Source: Buttiauxella gaviniae (lineage in GTDB: Bacteria; Pseudomonadota; Gammaproteobacteria; Enterobacterales; Enterobacteriaceae). From it: a stretch of DNA of 64,000 nt. Under the pieces are notes generated by a model. The model worked only from the letters and a program-made list of their open reading frames with translations, was not told where the DNA came from and ran no database searches. The stretch is from positions 1,922,001 to 1,986,000 of the forward strand of contig NZ_JBFMVT010000002.1 in the NCBI RefSeq assembly GCF_040786275.1, given 5' to 3'. The position numbers were made by a program, and so were the translations under genes. This document shows, piece after piece, positions 32,889 through 43,043 of this stretch; within the stretch, counting starts at the first letter, position 1, and every line of letters starts with the position of its first letter.

Positions 32889-33698
32889 ATGCCCGAGTTA
32901 CCTGAAGTCGAGACCAGCCGCCGCGGTATTGAACCGCATCTTGTCGGTGAAACCATCCTGCATGCTGTTATACGTAATGGTCGCTTGCGCTGGCCTGTCT
33001 CTAATGAAATCCATGCTCTAAGCGATAAACCTGTTTTAAGCGTACAGCGCCGGGCTAAGTATCTGCTGCTCGAACTTCCCGATGGCTGGATTATTATCCA
33101 TCTTGGAATGTCCGGGAGTTTGCGCATTCTTCCTGAAGATTACCCGGCAGAAAAGCATGACCACGTCGATTTGGTCATGAGCAACGGTAAAGTGTTGCGC
33201 TATACCGATCCGCGCCGTTTTGGTGCCTGGTTGTGGGCAAAAGAGTTAGAAGGCAGTAATGTGCTGGCCCATCTCGGACCAGAACCTTTGAGCGAAGAGT
33301 TTTCTGCAGATTATCTGCGTGAAAAATCCGCTAAAAAGAAGCTAGCGATTAAGCCCTGGCTGATGGATAACAAACTGGTTGTTGGTGTAGGTAACATTTA
33401 TGCCAGTGAATCGCTGTTTGCCGCGGGGATTCATCCTGACCGTGTCGCGCAGTCACTATCAAAAACTGAATGTGAATTACTGGTCAAAACGATTAAAGCC
33501 GTCTTGCTACGTTCAATTGAACAGGGCGGGACGACGCTAAAAGATTTTCTACAGTCGGATGGTAAACCGGGATATTTCGCTCAAGAATTACAGGTTTATG
33601 GGCGCGCAGGTGAACCATGCCGCGTTTGTGGTGCACCGATTGTGATGAGTAAGCATGGGCAACGCAGCACGTTTTATTGCCGCCATTGCCAGCACTAA
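32889..33698 (+). CDS. mutM: Formamidopyrimidine-DNA glycosylase (Fpg/MutM)
   Basis: Removes 8-oxoguanine and formamidopyrimidines from DNA and cuts the abasic site. It has 269 residues as in E. coli. The catalytic N-terminus PELPEVET (P2, E3), K57 (QRRAKYLL), the H2TH region ([14 protein letters not shown]) and the C-terminal zinc finger (CRVCG ... CRHCQ) are all present. GGAGGAG precedes the ATG. Convergent with coaD, four bases apart. Confidence 0.97.
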   Translation: MPELPEVETSRRGIEPHLVGETILHAVIRNGRLRWPVSNEIHALSDKPVLSVQRRAKYLLLELPDGWIIIHLGMSGSLRILPEDYPAEKHDHVDLVMSNGKVLRYTDPRRFGAWLWAKELEGSNVLAHLGPEPLSEEFSADYLREKSAKKKLAIKPWLMDNKLVVGVGNIYASESLFAAGIHPDRVAQSLSKTECELLVKTIKAVLLRSIEQGGTTLKDFLQSDGKPGYFAQELQVYGRAGEPCRVCGAPIVMSKHGQRSTFYCRHCQH

Positions 33699-33702
33699 AT
33701 CT

Positions 33703-34969
<1,267 letters not shown>

Positions 34970-34970
<1 letters not shown>

Positions 34971-36265
34971 TAATGGCTCCGTTGTGGCAGGTACGGTTGC
35001 AGTAATTGTAGCAAGCGTTGCAGGGCACCCTGGTTTTGATGAAGAACTTCCACGGCGTGACGGCCATAGTAAAGACGATAATCTTCATCCGTCAGCAGAG
35101 TGGTGATTTCGTTAACCAGTGAAGCTGCATCGGTGACGGTAATCAGCCCATCAGCATTCTGCAATCTGGCGCAAATATCTTTGAAATTGAAGGTATGTGG
35201 GCCCATCAGCACAGGAATAGCATGAGCGGAAGGCTCCAGCGGGTTATGGCCACCGCGTTCTACAAGGCTGCCGCCAACAAAGGCGAGATCGGCAATTCCG
35301 TATAACATCATTAGTTCGCCCATGGTGTCGCCAATCACGACTTGCGTGCTGCTTGAAGGTTTTTCTCCGCTGCTGCGCATGATGTAACTGAAGCCAGCTT
35401 TTTGCGCCATGTCCCGTGCGTCTTTAAAACGTTCAGGATGGCGTGGGACAAGAATCAGCAATAAATCAGGGAACTTAGCCAACAACTGACGATGAGCATC
35501 CAGAATAATGCTCTCTTCACCGTCGTGGGTGCTGGTGGCAATCCAGACTTTACGATGCGGTGCCCACTGGCGACGTAATGTAATTGCGCGTGCGGCCAGT
35601 TCTGGAGTAACGGATATATCAAATTTCAGGCTGCCGGTAACCGTTAGCTGTGAGCGTTTCAGACCCAGCTCGATAAAACGGCCACCATCTTCTTCATTCT
35701 GCGCGGCGATGAGTGTGATTTTGCTCATCAGACGACGCGTGAAATTACCCAGTTTTTTATACCCGTTTGCCGAACGAGCTGAGAGGCGGGCGTTGGCAAT
35801 AACCAGCGGGATTTTACGCTTATGCAATTCGTTGATCATATTGGGCCATAACTCGGTTTCCATCACGATAACCAGTTTGGGGCGCACAGTATTGAAAAAA
35901 CGCTTCATTGCGCAGGGAAGATCATAGGGTAAATAGACGTGATGGACGTTTTGCCCAAAGGCTGATTGAGCACGCTCCGAACCTGTTGGCGTCATTGTTG
36001 TAACGGTAATCGGAATGGTCGGGTAGCGATGGCGTAAGGCGCGAACCAACGGAATGGCCGCCAGTGTCTCCCCTACGGAAACTGAATGCAGAAGAATACC
36101 ATCGGGTTCCACTTTTCCACGGCAATAACCGTAGCGTTCTGCCCAGCGTTTACGATACGCAGGGGCTTTACGGCTACGGAGTAACAGTCGCAGCCACACA
36201 AGGGGCTGAATAAGATAGAACAGGGCGGTATACAACGATTCCAAGCGAATTTTCCGTATTTTCAT
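34970..36265 (-). CDS. waaA: Kdo transferase WaaA (KdtA)
   Basis: Bifunctional inner-membrane-associated enzyme that adds two Kdo residues to lipid IVA, an essential LPS step. ATG 36265 gives 431 residues (E. coli 425). After a short basic N-terminus comes the membrane-associated segment [18 protein letters not shown], then [18 protein letters not shown] with the catalytic glutamate, and in the C-terminal GT-B domain [21 protein letters not shown]. The true start is uncertain: alternatives are ATG 36289 and a TTG at LESLYT that aligns with the E. coli start. It leads the waaA-waaE-coaD operon. Confidence 0.95.
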
Positions 36266-36316
36266 TATCGGCGGGCAAATTCTAAGCATTTGGAAGGCGT
36301 AAAGCTATTGTTTTGG

Positions 36317-36338
36317 TATACCCGTCACTCTTCAGGTT
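36317..36338. repeat. ERIC end fragment upstream of waaA
   Basis: TATACCCGTCACTCTTCAGG resembles the left terminus of ERIC elements (TATACCCGTCATACTTCAAG) with a few changes, but no matching right end is seen. It may be a remnant of a deleted element. It lies in the 141-base gap between waaA and the waaH-like gene, which must hold the waaA promoter. Confidence 0.4.
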
Positions 36339-36368
36339 ACAGGTACGTTAGCGGTGTGTCGCAGAAAT

Positions 36369-36393
36369 GGCGGGTAGTGAGAAACTACCCGCC
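36369..36393 (-). terminator. Hairpin after the waaH-like gene
   Basis: GGCGGGTAGT-GAGAA-ACTACCCGCC is a perfect ten-base stem 14 bases beyond the stop codon of the waaH-like gene, the last gene of the waaQ-wabG-wabH transcript. On the minus strand only ATTTCT follows, so it is a moderate terminator. Confidence 0.7.
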
Positions 36394-36406
36394 AGGAAAT
36401 GGTCGC

Positions 36407-37408
36407 TTAACCCGGTACGCGAGTCGCTTTCTTTAGTTTCAAATAACGACGACCCAGGCGCCAGCGCAGGCGGAATCCACGGGCATTTTTCCAGATCAGA
36501 CGCCAGATTCCGCGATCAAAAAACTCCTGAATAATCATCTTCTTCTTGTGCGGATCTTTCATATTATTGAAGGTATGCAGTATCCCAAGACCCTCTTTGG
36601 CGATTTGCCAGTTGCAGGCGGGGATGTTTTTTACTGCTTCCGGATAACGCTGGTTAATGGCGTCCAACATTTCCAGAATTTTCATATAGTGGCGGGCCGA
36701 GCGGATTAGCGTGTCATCGGTATCCGGTTTATGAGACACCGACGCGGAATGGATGTAGTAGTCGTAGTATTGCGCGTCAGTGTATTGAACACGTGCCGCT
36801 GCGAGTAAAACTTCGGTCGTCCACGGAATATCCTGATGACGTAAACCGGGTTCAAACCTAAAACCATGTTCGCGAATAAAATCATGGCGATAAAGATTCA
36901 ACCAGGTGACATGCAGGAACTTGCGTGAATCCAGGGCGCGTTTAAGCCATTCGGGGCCACTGAGTACGCCGGTTGACTGAAGTTTGTCCTGCGGGAAAAT
37001 AGGCCGTGAAGGTTTCTTATTATTTTCATAAACGTAACTACCATTGCAGGTTACGACGTCGAGATTATTTTTCAGCGCTAAATCAAGTAACTCGCGGTAC
37101 ATGCCCGGTTTAAAATCATCGTCGATATCCGGGAAGGAAAGGTACTGCCCCGTTGCGACAGCAAGCCCGGTGTTACGTGCGATAGAGACGCCCTGATTTT
37201 CCTGTTCGAGGATTTTCATGCCAGGAAACTTATTTTGCCAGGCTTCAATAATTGCCATGGAGCTATCGGTTGAACCATCGTTCACCATAATAACTTCCAT
37301 GCCGTCGATATTTTGAGCTTCAAGGCAGGCAAAAAATTTCGCCAAAAAATGTTCGCCGTTATAAACAGCAACGACAACGCTAAGCAGTGGACGTAGGGAC
37401 TGTTGCAT
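36407..37408 (-). CDS. WaaH-like LPS core glycosyltransferase (GT2)
   Basis: A 333-residue GT2 enzyme. The N-terminal GT-A domain has VVVAVYNGEHFL, IMVNDGSTDSS and the catalytic FPDIDDDF (DxD). A middle block (LDVVTCNGSYVYEN ... STGVLSGPEWLKRAL ... HVTWLNLYRHDFI ... LRHQDIPWTTEVL) closely parallels E. coli WaaH (YibD), a glucuronosyltransferase that decorates heptose III under phosphate limitation. That name is probable but substrate cannot be read from sequence. I chose ATG 37408 (MQQSLRPLLSVVV); the frame extends 20 codons further and would overlap wabH. It ends the waaQ-wabG-wabH operon. No Pho box was looked for systematically. Confidence 0.7.
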   Translation of the reverse strand: MQQSLRPLLSVVVAVYNGEHFLAKFFACLEAQNIDGMEVIMVNDGSTDSSMAIIEAWQNKFPGMKILEQENQGVSIARNTGLAVATGQYLSFPDIDDDFKPGMYRELLDLALKNNLDVVTCNGSYVYENNKKPSRPIFPQDKLQSTGVLSGPEWLKRALDSRKFLHVTWLNLYRHDFIREHGFRFEPGLRHQDIPWTTEVLLAAARVQYTDAQYYDYYIHSASVSHKPDTDDTLIRSARHYMKILEMLDAINQRYPEAVKNIPACNWQIAKEGLGILHTFNNMKDPHKKKMIIQEFFDRGIWRLIWKNARGFRLRWRLGRRYLKLKKATRVPG

Positions 37409-37428
37409 AAAATTACCTGAAAATTTTG

Positions 37429-38529
37429 TTATCTTTCTTCTGTTGCCAGAGACAAATACTGCTGGCAAATGGCACCAATGCTATATGACTCAATAGTCGT
37501 GGTATCAATGTTTGGTGGGTTGTTATAAATATCTGACATGGTATCCGCCAGTTCCTGATCGCTCATACCAGAAAGGCCACGAGCAAGTTCTCCGGTAAGG
37601 ATTTCAGCTGGCCCGCCGGGGCAACGTGTACTCACCGCTGGCGTCTCACAAATCAGCGCTTCAACCAGCACGTTACCAAATCCTTCGCAATCTGAGCTGA
37701 GAAGCAGCATTCGTGCATTAGAAATCCATGGGTAAGGATTAGGAACGAATGATTTCATAATGACACGAGCGGCAACGCCCGAAGCCGTGGCAATTGTTTT
37801 TAACTCAGCAATGCGCTCTTTACTTCCATTACCCATCAAGACTAGCGGAGCCTGGATCCCGCTGAGGGCATAGGCTTTAATCAGCCGGTCATGGCGTTTA
37901 TGCTCATGAAAACGTCCGACATGAATTAAATAGTCCTGTCCGGTCATTTCGCATGGCTCTTTTGCTTTCAGAAGGATGCCATCAATGTCGAAAGGATTAT
38001 GAATAACGGTGCCGCGTCTGAGCGTAATATCGAAATTTTCAGTGATGTCCTGCAGTACCGCCTGGGATACCCCAACCACATTGCTGTTCTGATAAACGTT
38101 TTGGATTTTCTTGCGTTTTAACCAGCGTGAAAAACCATGACGATGCTGAAGATAGGAGAAAGAGAACATCCCATGCACGCAATACCAGAGCTTTTCACGC
38201 GGAATGGATTTTGTATGGGCAACGATGCGATCGGTTTTATGCAGATGCGAAAATATGAGGTCAAAATTCCCTTTTTTCTGCGCTTGCTCAACTGCACTAT
38301 CCAGTAATGCGGCGCGGCGTGACAGTTCTGTTAGCTTACGCCAGGGTTTTTTGCAGATATCCAGAATGACCTGATAATCAACGCCTTCCGGGATTTCATA
38401 GTCACAGACGCGACGCAGAGAGAAAACGGATACCTGATGACCCATACCTACCAACCCTTTTGAAAGGGTTAGTACGGTTTTTTCAGCTCCACCGCCAGGT
38501 AAACCATCGATAATCATTAGGATGCGCAT
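37429..38529 (-). CDS. wabH: LPS core N-acetylglucosaminyltransferase WabH (GT4)
   Basis: A 366-residue GT4 enzyme beginning MRILMIIDGLPGGGAEKTVL, a start I recognise from Klebsiella WabH. The GT-B donor-site motif is DCEGFGNVLVEALICETPAV (E-x7-E). In Klebsiella WabH adds GlcNAc to the outer-core galacturonate; WabN then deacetylates it to glucosamine. Both wabG and a wabN-like gene are close by, which supports the call. It lies three bases after wabG. Confidence 0.82.
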   Translation of the reverse strand: MRILMIIDGLPGGGAEKTVLTLSKGLVGMGHQVSVFSLRRVCDYEIPEGVDYQVILDICKKPWRKLTELSRRAALLDSAVEQAQKKGNFDLIFSHLHKTDRIVAHTKSIPREKLWYCVHGMFSFSYLQHRHGFSRWLKRKKIQNVYQNSNVVGVSQAVLQDITENFDITLRRGTVIHNPFDIDGILLKAKEPCEMTGQDYLIHVGRFHEHKRHDRLIKAYALSGIQAPLVLMGNGSKERIAELKTIATASGVAARVIMKSFVPNPYPWISNARMLLLSSDCEGFGNVLVEALICETPAVSTRCPGGPAEILTGELARGLSGMSDQELADTMSDIYNNPPNIDTTTIESYSIGAICQQYLSLATEER

Positions 38530-38532
38530 CGT

Positions 38533-39660
38533 CTAATCCAGTATGTTTTGATACAGCGAAATAAGTTGCTGTGAAAGTTTTTCCGGTGTCGCATCCCTGA
38601 CTCGTTCACGCGCGTAAACTCCCATTTTCTCATCCACAAAGCGTGATGGAATTGCCATAACCGCTTCTGACAATTCAGGAATATTGAGCGCGTCGCAAAC
38701 GTATCCGTTTTGTCCGGTTGCTATAAACTCAGCGCCACCGCAGGTGTGCGAGGTAATAACCGGTAATCCACATGCCATCGCTTCAAGAATGACGTTGGGG
38801 AATGGATCATATAGTGTTGGCAGTAATAGTCCATCAGCCACCTGATAGAAGGGCTGCGTATTTTTCTGCATTCCCATAAACCGAACCCGATTCAGGCATC
38901 CCAAAGATTGTGCCAGTTCCAGGTACTGTTTTTCGGCTTTATCTTGCCCGACAACCACCAGATAGCGGTCGGTATGAGCTACGGCTTTTATTGCACTGGC
39001 GAGCCCTTTACGCTCAAACCCTGAACCCACAAAAACCATTACCACCGCGTTTTGTGAGATTGCCATTTCATCACGCAATTTCGCTCGTAACACTTCATTT
39101 GCGGGAACGAAGCGGGAGGAGTCAATGGCATTATAGATGACATGTATCTTATTAGCAGGTATAGAAAAATCTTCGATGATTTCTCTTTTCACCATTTCTG
39201 CGTTGCAGATAACGGCTTTGAGTTCTGGCGCCTGGTACATGGCTCGTTCCGCTTGCATCACGTAACGATGGTATCTGTCCATAAATAACCACTTTCCGCG
39301 CCATGCGGGTAAAATTCTTGCGCGCTGCATTAACCAGCGGCGATGAACACCATCACCTGCCCGATAAATATCACAGCCCGCTATGCGCTCATGACTTTGA
39401 ACAATATCGAAGTTTTCGCGCTGCCAGAGTTTACGGGCAGCATCAGCAAACCCTTTTTCACGGCTGATACGCCCTAATTTCATAGGGTCGCAAATATGAA
39501 TGTGCCAGTTTTCCTGACGTTCGCCCTGCCATTGCCGAGTGATAACGTTAAGTTCCATATCATGGGCGCTTAACGCTTCGAGCGCGCGCGAAACAAAGCG
39601 TTCAGCGCCGCCATCCGGACGGTATTTTTGACGGACAATGGCCAGACGGCAGCGCTTCAT
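38533..39660 (-). CDS. wabG: LPS core galacturonosyltransferase WabG (GT4)
   Basis: A 375-residue GT4 enzyme with the start MKRCRLAIVRQKYRPDGGAE followed by RFVSRALEAL, characteristic of WabG/WaaG relatives. The donor-site motif is DPFPNVILEAMACGLPVI. WabG of Klebsiella adds alpha-1,3-galacturonic acid to heptose II; E. coli WaaG, in the same family, adds glucose, so the sugar is inferred from the company of waaE, wabH and wabN. The start overlaps the end of waaQ by four bases. Confidence 0.85.
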   Translation of the reverse strand: MKRCRLAIVRQKYRPDGGAERFVSRALEALSAHDMELNVITRQWQGERQENWHIHICDPMKLGRISREKGFADAARKLWQRENFDIVQSHERIAGCDIYRAGDGVHRRWLMQRARILPAWRGKWLFMDRYHRYVMQAERAMYQAPELKAVICNAEMVKREIIEDFSIPANKIHVIYNAIDSSRFVPANEVLRAKLRDEMAISQNAVVMVFVGSGFERKGLASAIKAVAHTDRYLVVVGQDKAEKQYLELAQSLGCLNRVRFMGMQKNTQPFYQVADGLLLPTLYDPFPNVILEAMACGLPVITSHTCGGAEFIATGQNGYVCDALNIPELSEAVMAIPSRFVDEKMGVYARERVRDATPEKLSQQLISLYQNILD

Positions 39661-40739
39661 AACAACTGTTTCCTTGCAGCAGCGATAACAACATCAATAG
39701 GAATCGCGTCGAGATAGCGTTCTTTTGTATTGGTATCAATTTTGTCAGGCTCGGGAAGTTCACCGTAATTACCTGCCCAAATCACTTCTCCGATGACGTC
39801 CCACGGGCTCCAGAATGTCAATTTTGAAGGGCCAAATAAGGCGATGCAGGGTGTTCTCAAAGCGGCAGCCATATGCATTGGCACGGAATCAACGCCGATG
39901 AAAAGACGCGCATGATCGATGAGCGCCGCCAATTGCCGCAGAGTTAATTCACCGGCCAGCGAATGGATAAGTTTTGATGGACATAATGCGCGGATTTTTT
40001 CGATCATGGATTTTTCATTTTTATCCGGCCCGGAGGTCAAAATCAGAGTATGGCCGTCATTCTGAAGAGCCGTAATGGTCTGAGCCATTTTGCTCTCATC
40101 CCAGCATTTGAAAAACCAGCGGGACGTGGGTTGCACCACAATAAATGAGCCTTCAATGCCCTTACTTTGCAGTTTAGCTTGTACGCACTGCCAGTCGTCA
40201 GGCTGATAACTCATCGTCACACTACGACTGTATGGAATCTCAAGAGGGGCAAGAATAGATAAGTTTTGTTCAACGGTATGTAAGGTTTGATGATCGGTCA
40301 CTGAGGCCAGTTGCGTATGACAATTGCGCCAGAACCATCCACGACGTTTATTGAAATCGAAACCGATGCGTGCAGGGGCTCCAGTAAAACGAGTTACGAT
40401 GGCGCTACGCCATTGATCGGCAAGATTGATAACCAAAGAATATTGTTGTTCACGCAACGTCTTAAGTAGCTGCCATTCTTTGGACAAATGCTGGCGAGTA
40501 CCGAGTTTGCGCCATTTACGATCAATCCCGTAAATATGATTAATGAACGGATGAGCCGCCAGCATATCTCGCGTTTCTTCATATAAAAGAACATCAATAG
40601 CCGCCTGGGGCCAGGCCTGATGTAAGGCATTGATCACCGGCGTGGTAAGCAACATGTCACCATGATGGCGCAGCTTAATCAGTAAAATGCGAGCCGGTGG
40701 CTTGCCTGCGAGAGAGTTCAAAGCGTTATTCATTATCAT
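39657..40739 (-). CDS. waaQ: LPS core heptosyltransferase III WaaQ (GT9)
   Basis: Adds the branching third heptose to heptose II of the inner core. ATG 40739 gives 360 residues; ATG 40733 (MNNALNSLAG) is equally possible, and an upstream TTG is unlikely. GT9 features are PARILLIKLRHHGDMLLTTP, KWRKLGTRQHLSKEW and the donor-site ARLFIGVDSVPMHMAAAL. It heads the operon waaQ-wabG-wabH-waaH-like. The 151-base gap to the divergent wabN contains its promoter. Confidence 0.9.
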   Translation of the reverse strand: MIMNNALNSLAGKPPARILLIKLRHHGDMLLTTPVINALHQAWPQAAIDVLLYEETRDMLAAHPFINHIYGIDRKWRKLGTRQHLSKEWQLLKTLREQQYSLVINLADQWRSAIVTRFTGAPARIGFDFNKRRGWFWRNCHTQLASVTDHQTLHTVEQNLSILAPLEIPYSRSVTMSYQPDDWQCVQAKLQSKGIEGSFIVVQPTSRWFFKCWDESKMAQTITALQNDGHTLILTSGPDKNEKSMIEKIRALCPSKLIHSLAGELTLRQLAALIDHARLFIGVDSVPMHMAAALRTPCIALFGPSKLTFWSPWDVIGEVIWAGNYGELPEPDKIDTNTKERYLDAIPIDVVIAAARKQLL

Positions 40740-40890
40740 CTTTAGGTGATCAACCAAAGGGGGATTCTAATAGACCTTGAGTATGGTTGCTACATTTGTG
40801 CTCTGGCGTCAGAAATTTGGAGGGAAGCGGTTTGCCCTAATCCGGCAGGCTGCGTAACATGATGTAAACATCGATAGCTCAGAGACGGAA

Positions 40891-41850
40891 ATGACCATTC
40901 CAGCATTTATCATCACCATTGATACCGAAGGCGATAATTTGTGGCAAAACCATCGGCAGATTAAAACGGAAAATGCCCGTTACTTGCCTCGTTTTCAGTC
41001 GCTTTGCGAGAAATATGGTTTTAAGCCAGTGTGGTTAACCAACTACGAGATGGCTATCGATCCTGAGTTCATCGCATTTGCTAAAGATGTGATTGCTCGT
41101 GGTCAGGGCGAAGTTGGTATGCATTTGCATGCCTGGAATAGTCCTCCAGATTATGATTTAACCGGTGATGACTGGCGCTGGCAGCCCTATCTTATTGAAT
41201 ATCCAGATGAGATTTTGCGAGAGAAGGTGGTTTATATGACCACTTTGCTGGAAAATACTTTTGGAACAAAAATGATTAGCCACCGTGCAGGGCGCTGGGC
41301 ATTCGATAGCCGCTACGCCAAATTGCTGGTGGAGCTGGGTTATAAAGTCGACTGTTCTGTAACGCCAAGGGTTAACTGGCGAAATGCGAAAGGATCACCA
41401 TTTGGAAAAGGTGGAACGGATTATCAGCATTTCCCGACTCAGGCTTATTTCATGGATCTGGATAATATTAACCAGCCCGGAAACTCAGACTTTCTCGAAG
41501 TACCGATGAGCATTCAGTACAAATACAGCTCGTTGATGAATGGTTTTAAACAGGGTTATGACCGACTGCGTGGAAAATACCGTAGCCCTTCGGTTAATTG
41601 GCTGCGGCCGTCCGGAGGTAATGCCGCACAAATGATTTCCGTCGCGGAAAAAACGTTATCTAAGGGCAATGACTACGTCGAATTTATGCTTCATTCCTCC
41701 GAGTTTATGCCGGGTGGTAGCCCAACCTTCAAAAATGAAGCGGATATTGAGCAGTTATATCAGGATTTAGATGAGCTATTTTCCTGGCTTGCTCAGAGAA
41801 CCAAAGGTTTGACGTTGGCTGAGTATTATGAGAATAAAAAAGCGCAGTAA
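40891..41850 (+). CDS. wabN: WabN-like polysaccharide deacetylase of the LPS core
   Basis: A 319-residue carbohydrate esterase-like protein. The metal-binding residues of the NodB fold are visible as ITIDTEGD (aspartates) and GMHLHAW (His-x3-His-type site), with SHRAGRWAF following. Klebsiella WabN removes the acetyl group from the GlcNAc added by WabH, and the position among waaQ, wabG and wabH supports this. It is the only gene of the core cluster on the plus strand, so it needs its own promoter and splits the cluster into two transcripts. No signal peptide is evident, consistent with cytoplasmic action. Confidence 0.78.
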   Translation: MTIPAFIITIDTEGDNLWQNHRQIKTENARYLPRFQSLCEKYGFKPVWLTNYEMAIDPEFIAFAKDVIARGQGEVGMHLHAWNSPPDYDLTGDDWRWQPYLIEYPDEILREKVVYMTTLLENTFGTKMISHRAGRWAFDSRYAKLLVELGYKVDCSVTPRVNWRNAKGSPFGKGGTDYQHFPTQAYFMDLDNINQPGNSDFLEVPMSIQYKYSSLMNGFKQGYDRLRGKYRSPSVNWLRPSGGNAAQMISVAEKTLSKGNDYVEFMLHSSEFMPGGSPTFKNEADIEQLYQDLDELFSWLAQRTKGLTLAEYYENKKAQ

Positions 41851-41859
41851 ACTGCGCTT
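41840..41859. terminator. Terminator shared by wabN and waaL
   Basis: AAGCGCAGT-AA-ACTGCGCTT is a perfect nine-base stem that includes the wabN stop codon. On the minus strand six T follow, giving a clear terminator for the waaL transcript; on the plus strand the tail is weaker. Confidence 0.8.
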
Positions 41860-41867
41860 ATCAAATA

Positions 41868-43043
41868 TTATTTTGAGACAGCAACTCTTATCGGTGTGCT
41901 GAGGATTACAGCTAATGGGAACCAGAAGAGGAACCAAAATTCCTGTGGGTTCCCTATGATGAACATACCCTGTGATAAGTAATAAATTAAGGAGAAAATG
42001 AAAATAGAAATTTCTGTTTTCTGATTAATCTTTAAATGTTTAAATGATTGCAGCAGTCCATAGCCAATGACTGACATAAACAATAAGAAACCAACAATCC
42101 CACCTTTTAAGAATGAAGCAAGATAAATAGTGTGGGTTGTTGAGATATTTTGCCCAACACTATTCACAAAAGTTAAACTTTTATCATAACCCCAACCCCA
42201 AATAGGTTTTTGCATGCCAGTTTCTAAAGCGTTATGCCAAATACCAAAGCGGATAAAACTTTGTTGGTATAGAGTTTCAAAACGATCAATGAAAACGTTG
42301 GAGAATTTAGTCATGAATATAGTGAAGATTACAGCAGCTATAATTGCTATTCCGAAAAGAGCGTTCTTTTTACTATAAGCTGGATTAACAATGAATAAGA
42401 GGATAAAAGCAGCCATAAAGGCAATCAATGGTCCTCGACTTTGAGTCAGTATCAAAGAAATCAATAAGACAGGCATTAGTAAGTAAAGCCAGTTTTTGCG
42501 AGTCTCACGAATAAATATGATGCCGCAAAAAATGCCGATCACCATATATCCACCCAAGTCTATGACATTATCTGGAGCCCAAGGGAAAGCATTATCGAGT
42601 CTATTGACGGCGAGCGTTGATTTATCAACCATGATCAACGTAAGGACAGATAAGAAGGTCATTCCAATAAATACAGCGCCCATTACATATTTTTTATAGC
42701 CAAATATTTCCAATTGACGATAAAGACAGATAAAGGCTAATAAATAAAGAACATGTTTTAAAGTTGAAGTTATATTTTCAGGATTACTGGACCATAGATT
42801 TGATAATGAAAAGTAAAGAAGGAATATGAAGGGAAAAATAAGCCCTCTTAAAAATTGACGGTCGTTAATAAATTGGTTTCTGGTCTCTTTCGAAACTATT
42901 AATGAAAAAATAAAAAGTATAAATGAAATGTGGAACAATAAATTAACTTTTGAAGTGTTGCAAAAAATAGCGCTAAAGAATATAAATCCTATAAAGATAA
43001 AGCTATATGATTTTTCAATGCGCGAATGATTATTTAAAAGCAT
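41868..43043 (-). CDS. waaL: O-antigen ligase WaaL
   Basis: A 391-residue inner-membrane protein with about ten to twelve hydrophobic spans and a large periplasmic loop. It fits the Wzy_C/O-antigen ligase family: LLISLILTQSRGPLIAFMA (conserved SRG/arginine), then WHNALETGMQKPIWGWGYDK and a conserved histidine in STTHTIYLAS. It would join undecaprenyl-linked O antigen to the finished core. ATG 43043 overlaps the end of the waaZ-like gene by 14 bases. The sequence is conspicuously AT-rich, typical of ligases that diversify by transfer. Confidence 0.85.
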   Translation of the reverse strand: MLLNNHSRIEKSYSFIFIGFIFFSAIFCNTSKVNLLFHISFILFIFSLIVSKETRNQFINDRQFLRGLIFPFIFLLYFSLSNLWSSNPENITSTLKHVLYLLAFICLYRQLEIFGYKKYVMGAVFIGMTFLSVLTLIMVDKSTLAVNRLDNAFPWAPDNVIDLGGYMVIGIFCGIIFIRETRKNWLYLLMPVLLISLILTQSRGPLIAFMAAFILLFIVNPAYSKKNALFGIAIIAAVIFTIFMTKFSNVFIDRFETLYQQSFIRFGIWHNALETGMQKPIWGWGYDKSLTFVNSVGQNISTTHTIYLASFLKGGIVGFLLFMSVIGYGLLQSFKHLKINQKTEISIFIFSLIYYLSQGMFIIGNPQEFWFLFWFPLAVILSTPIRVAVSK

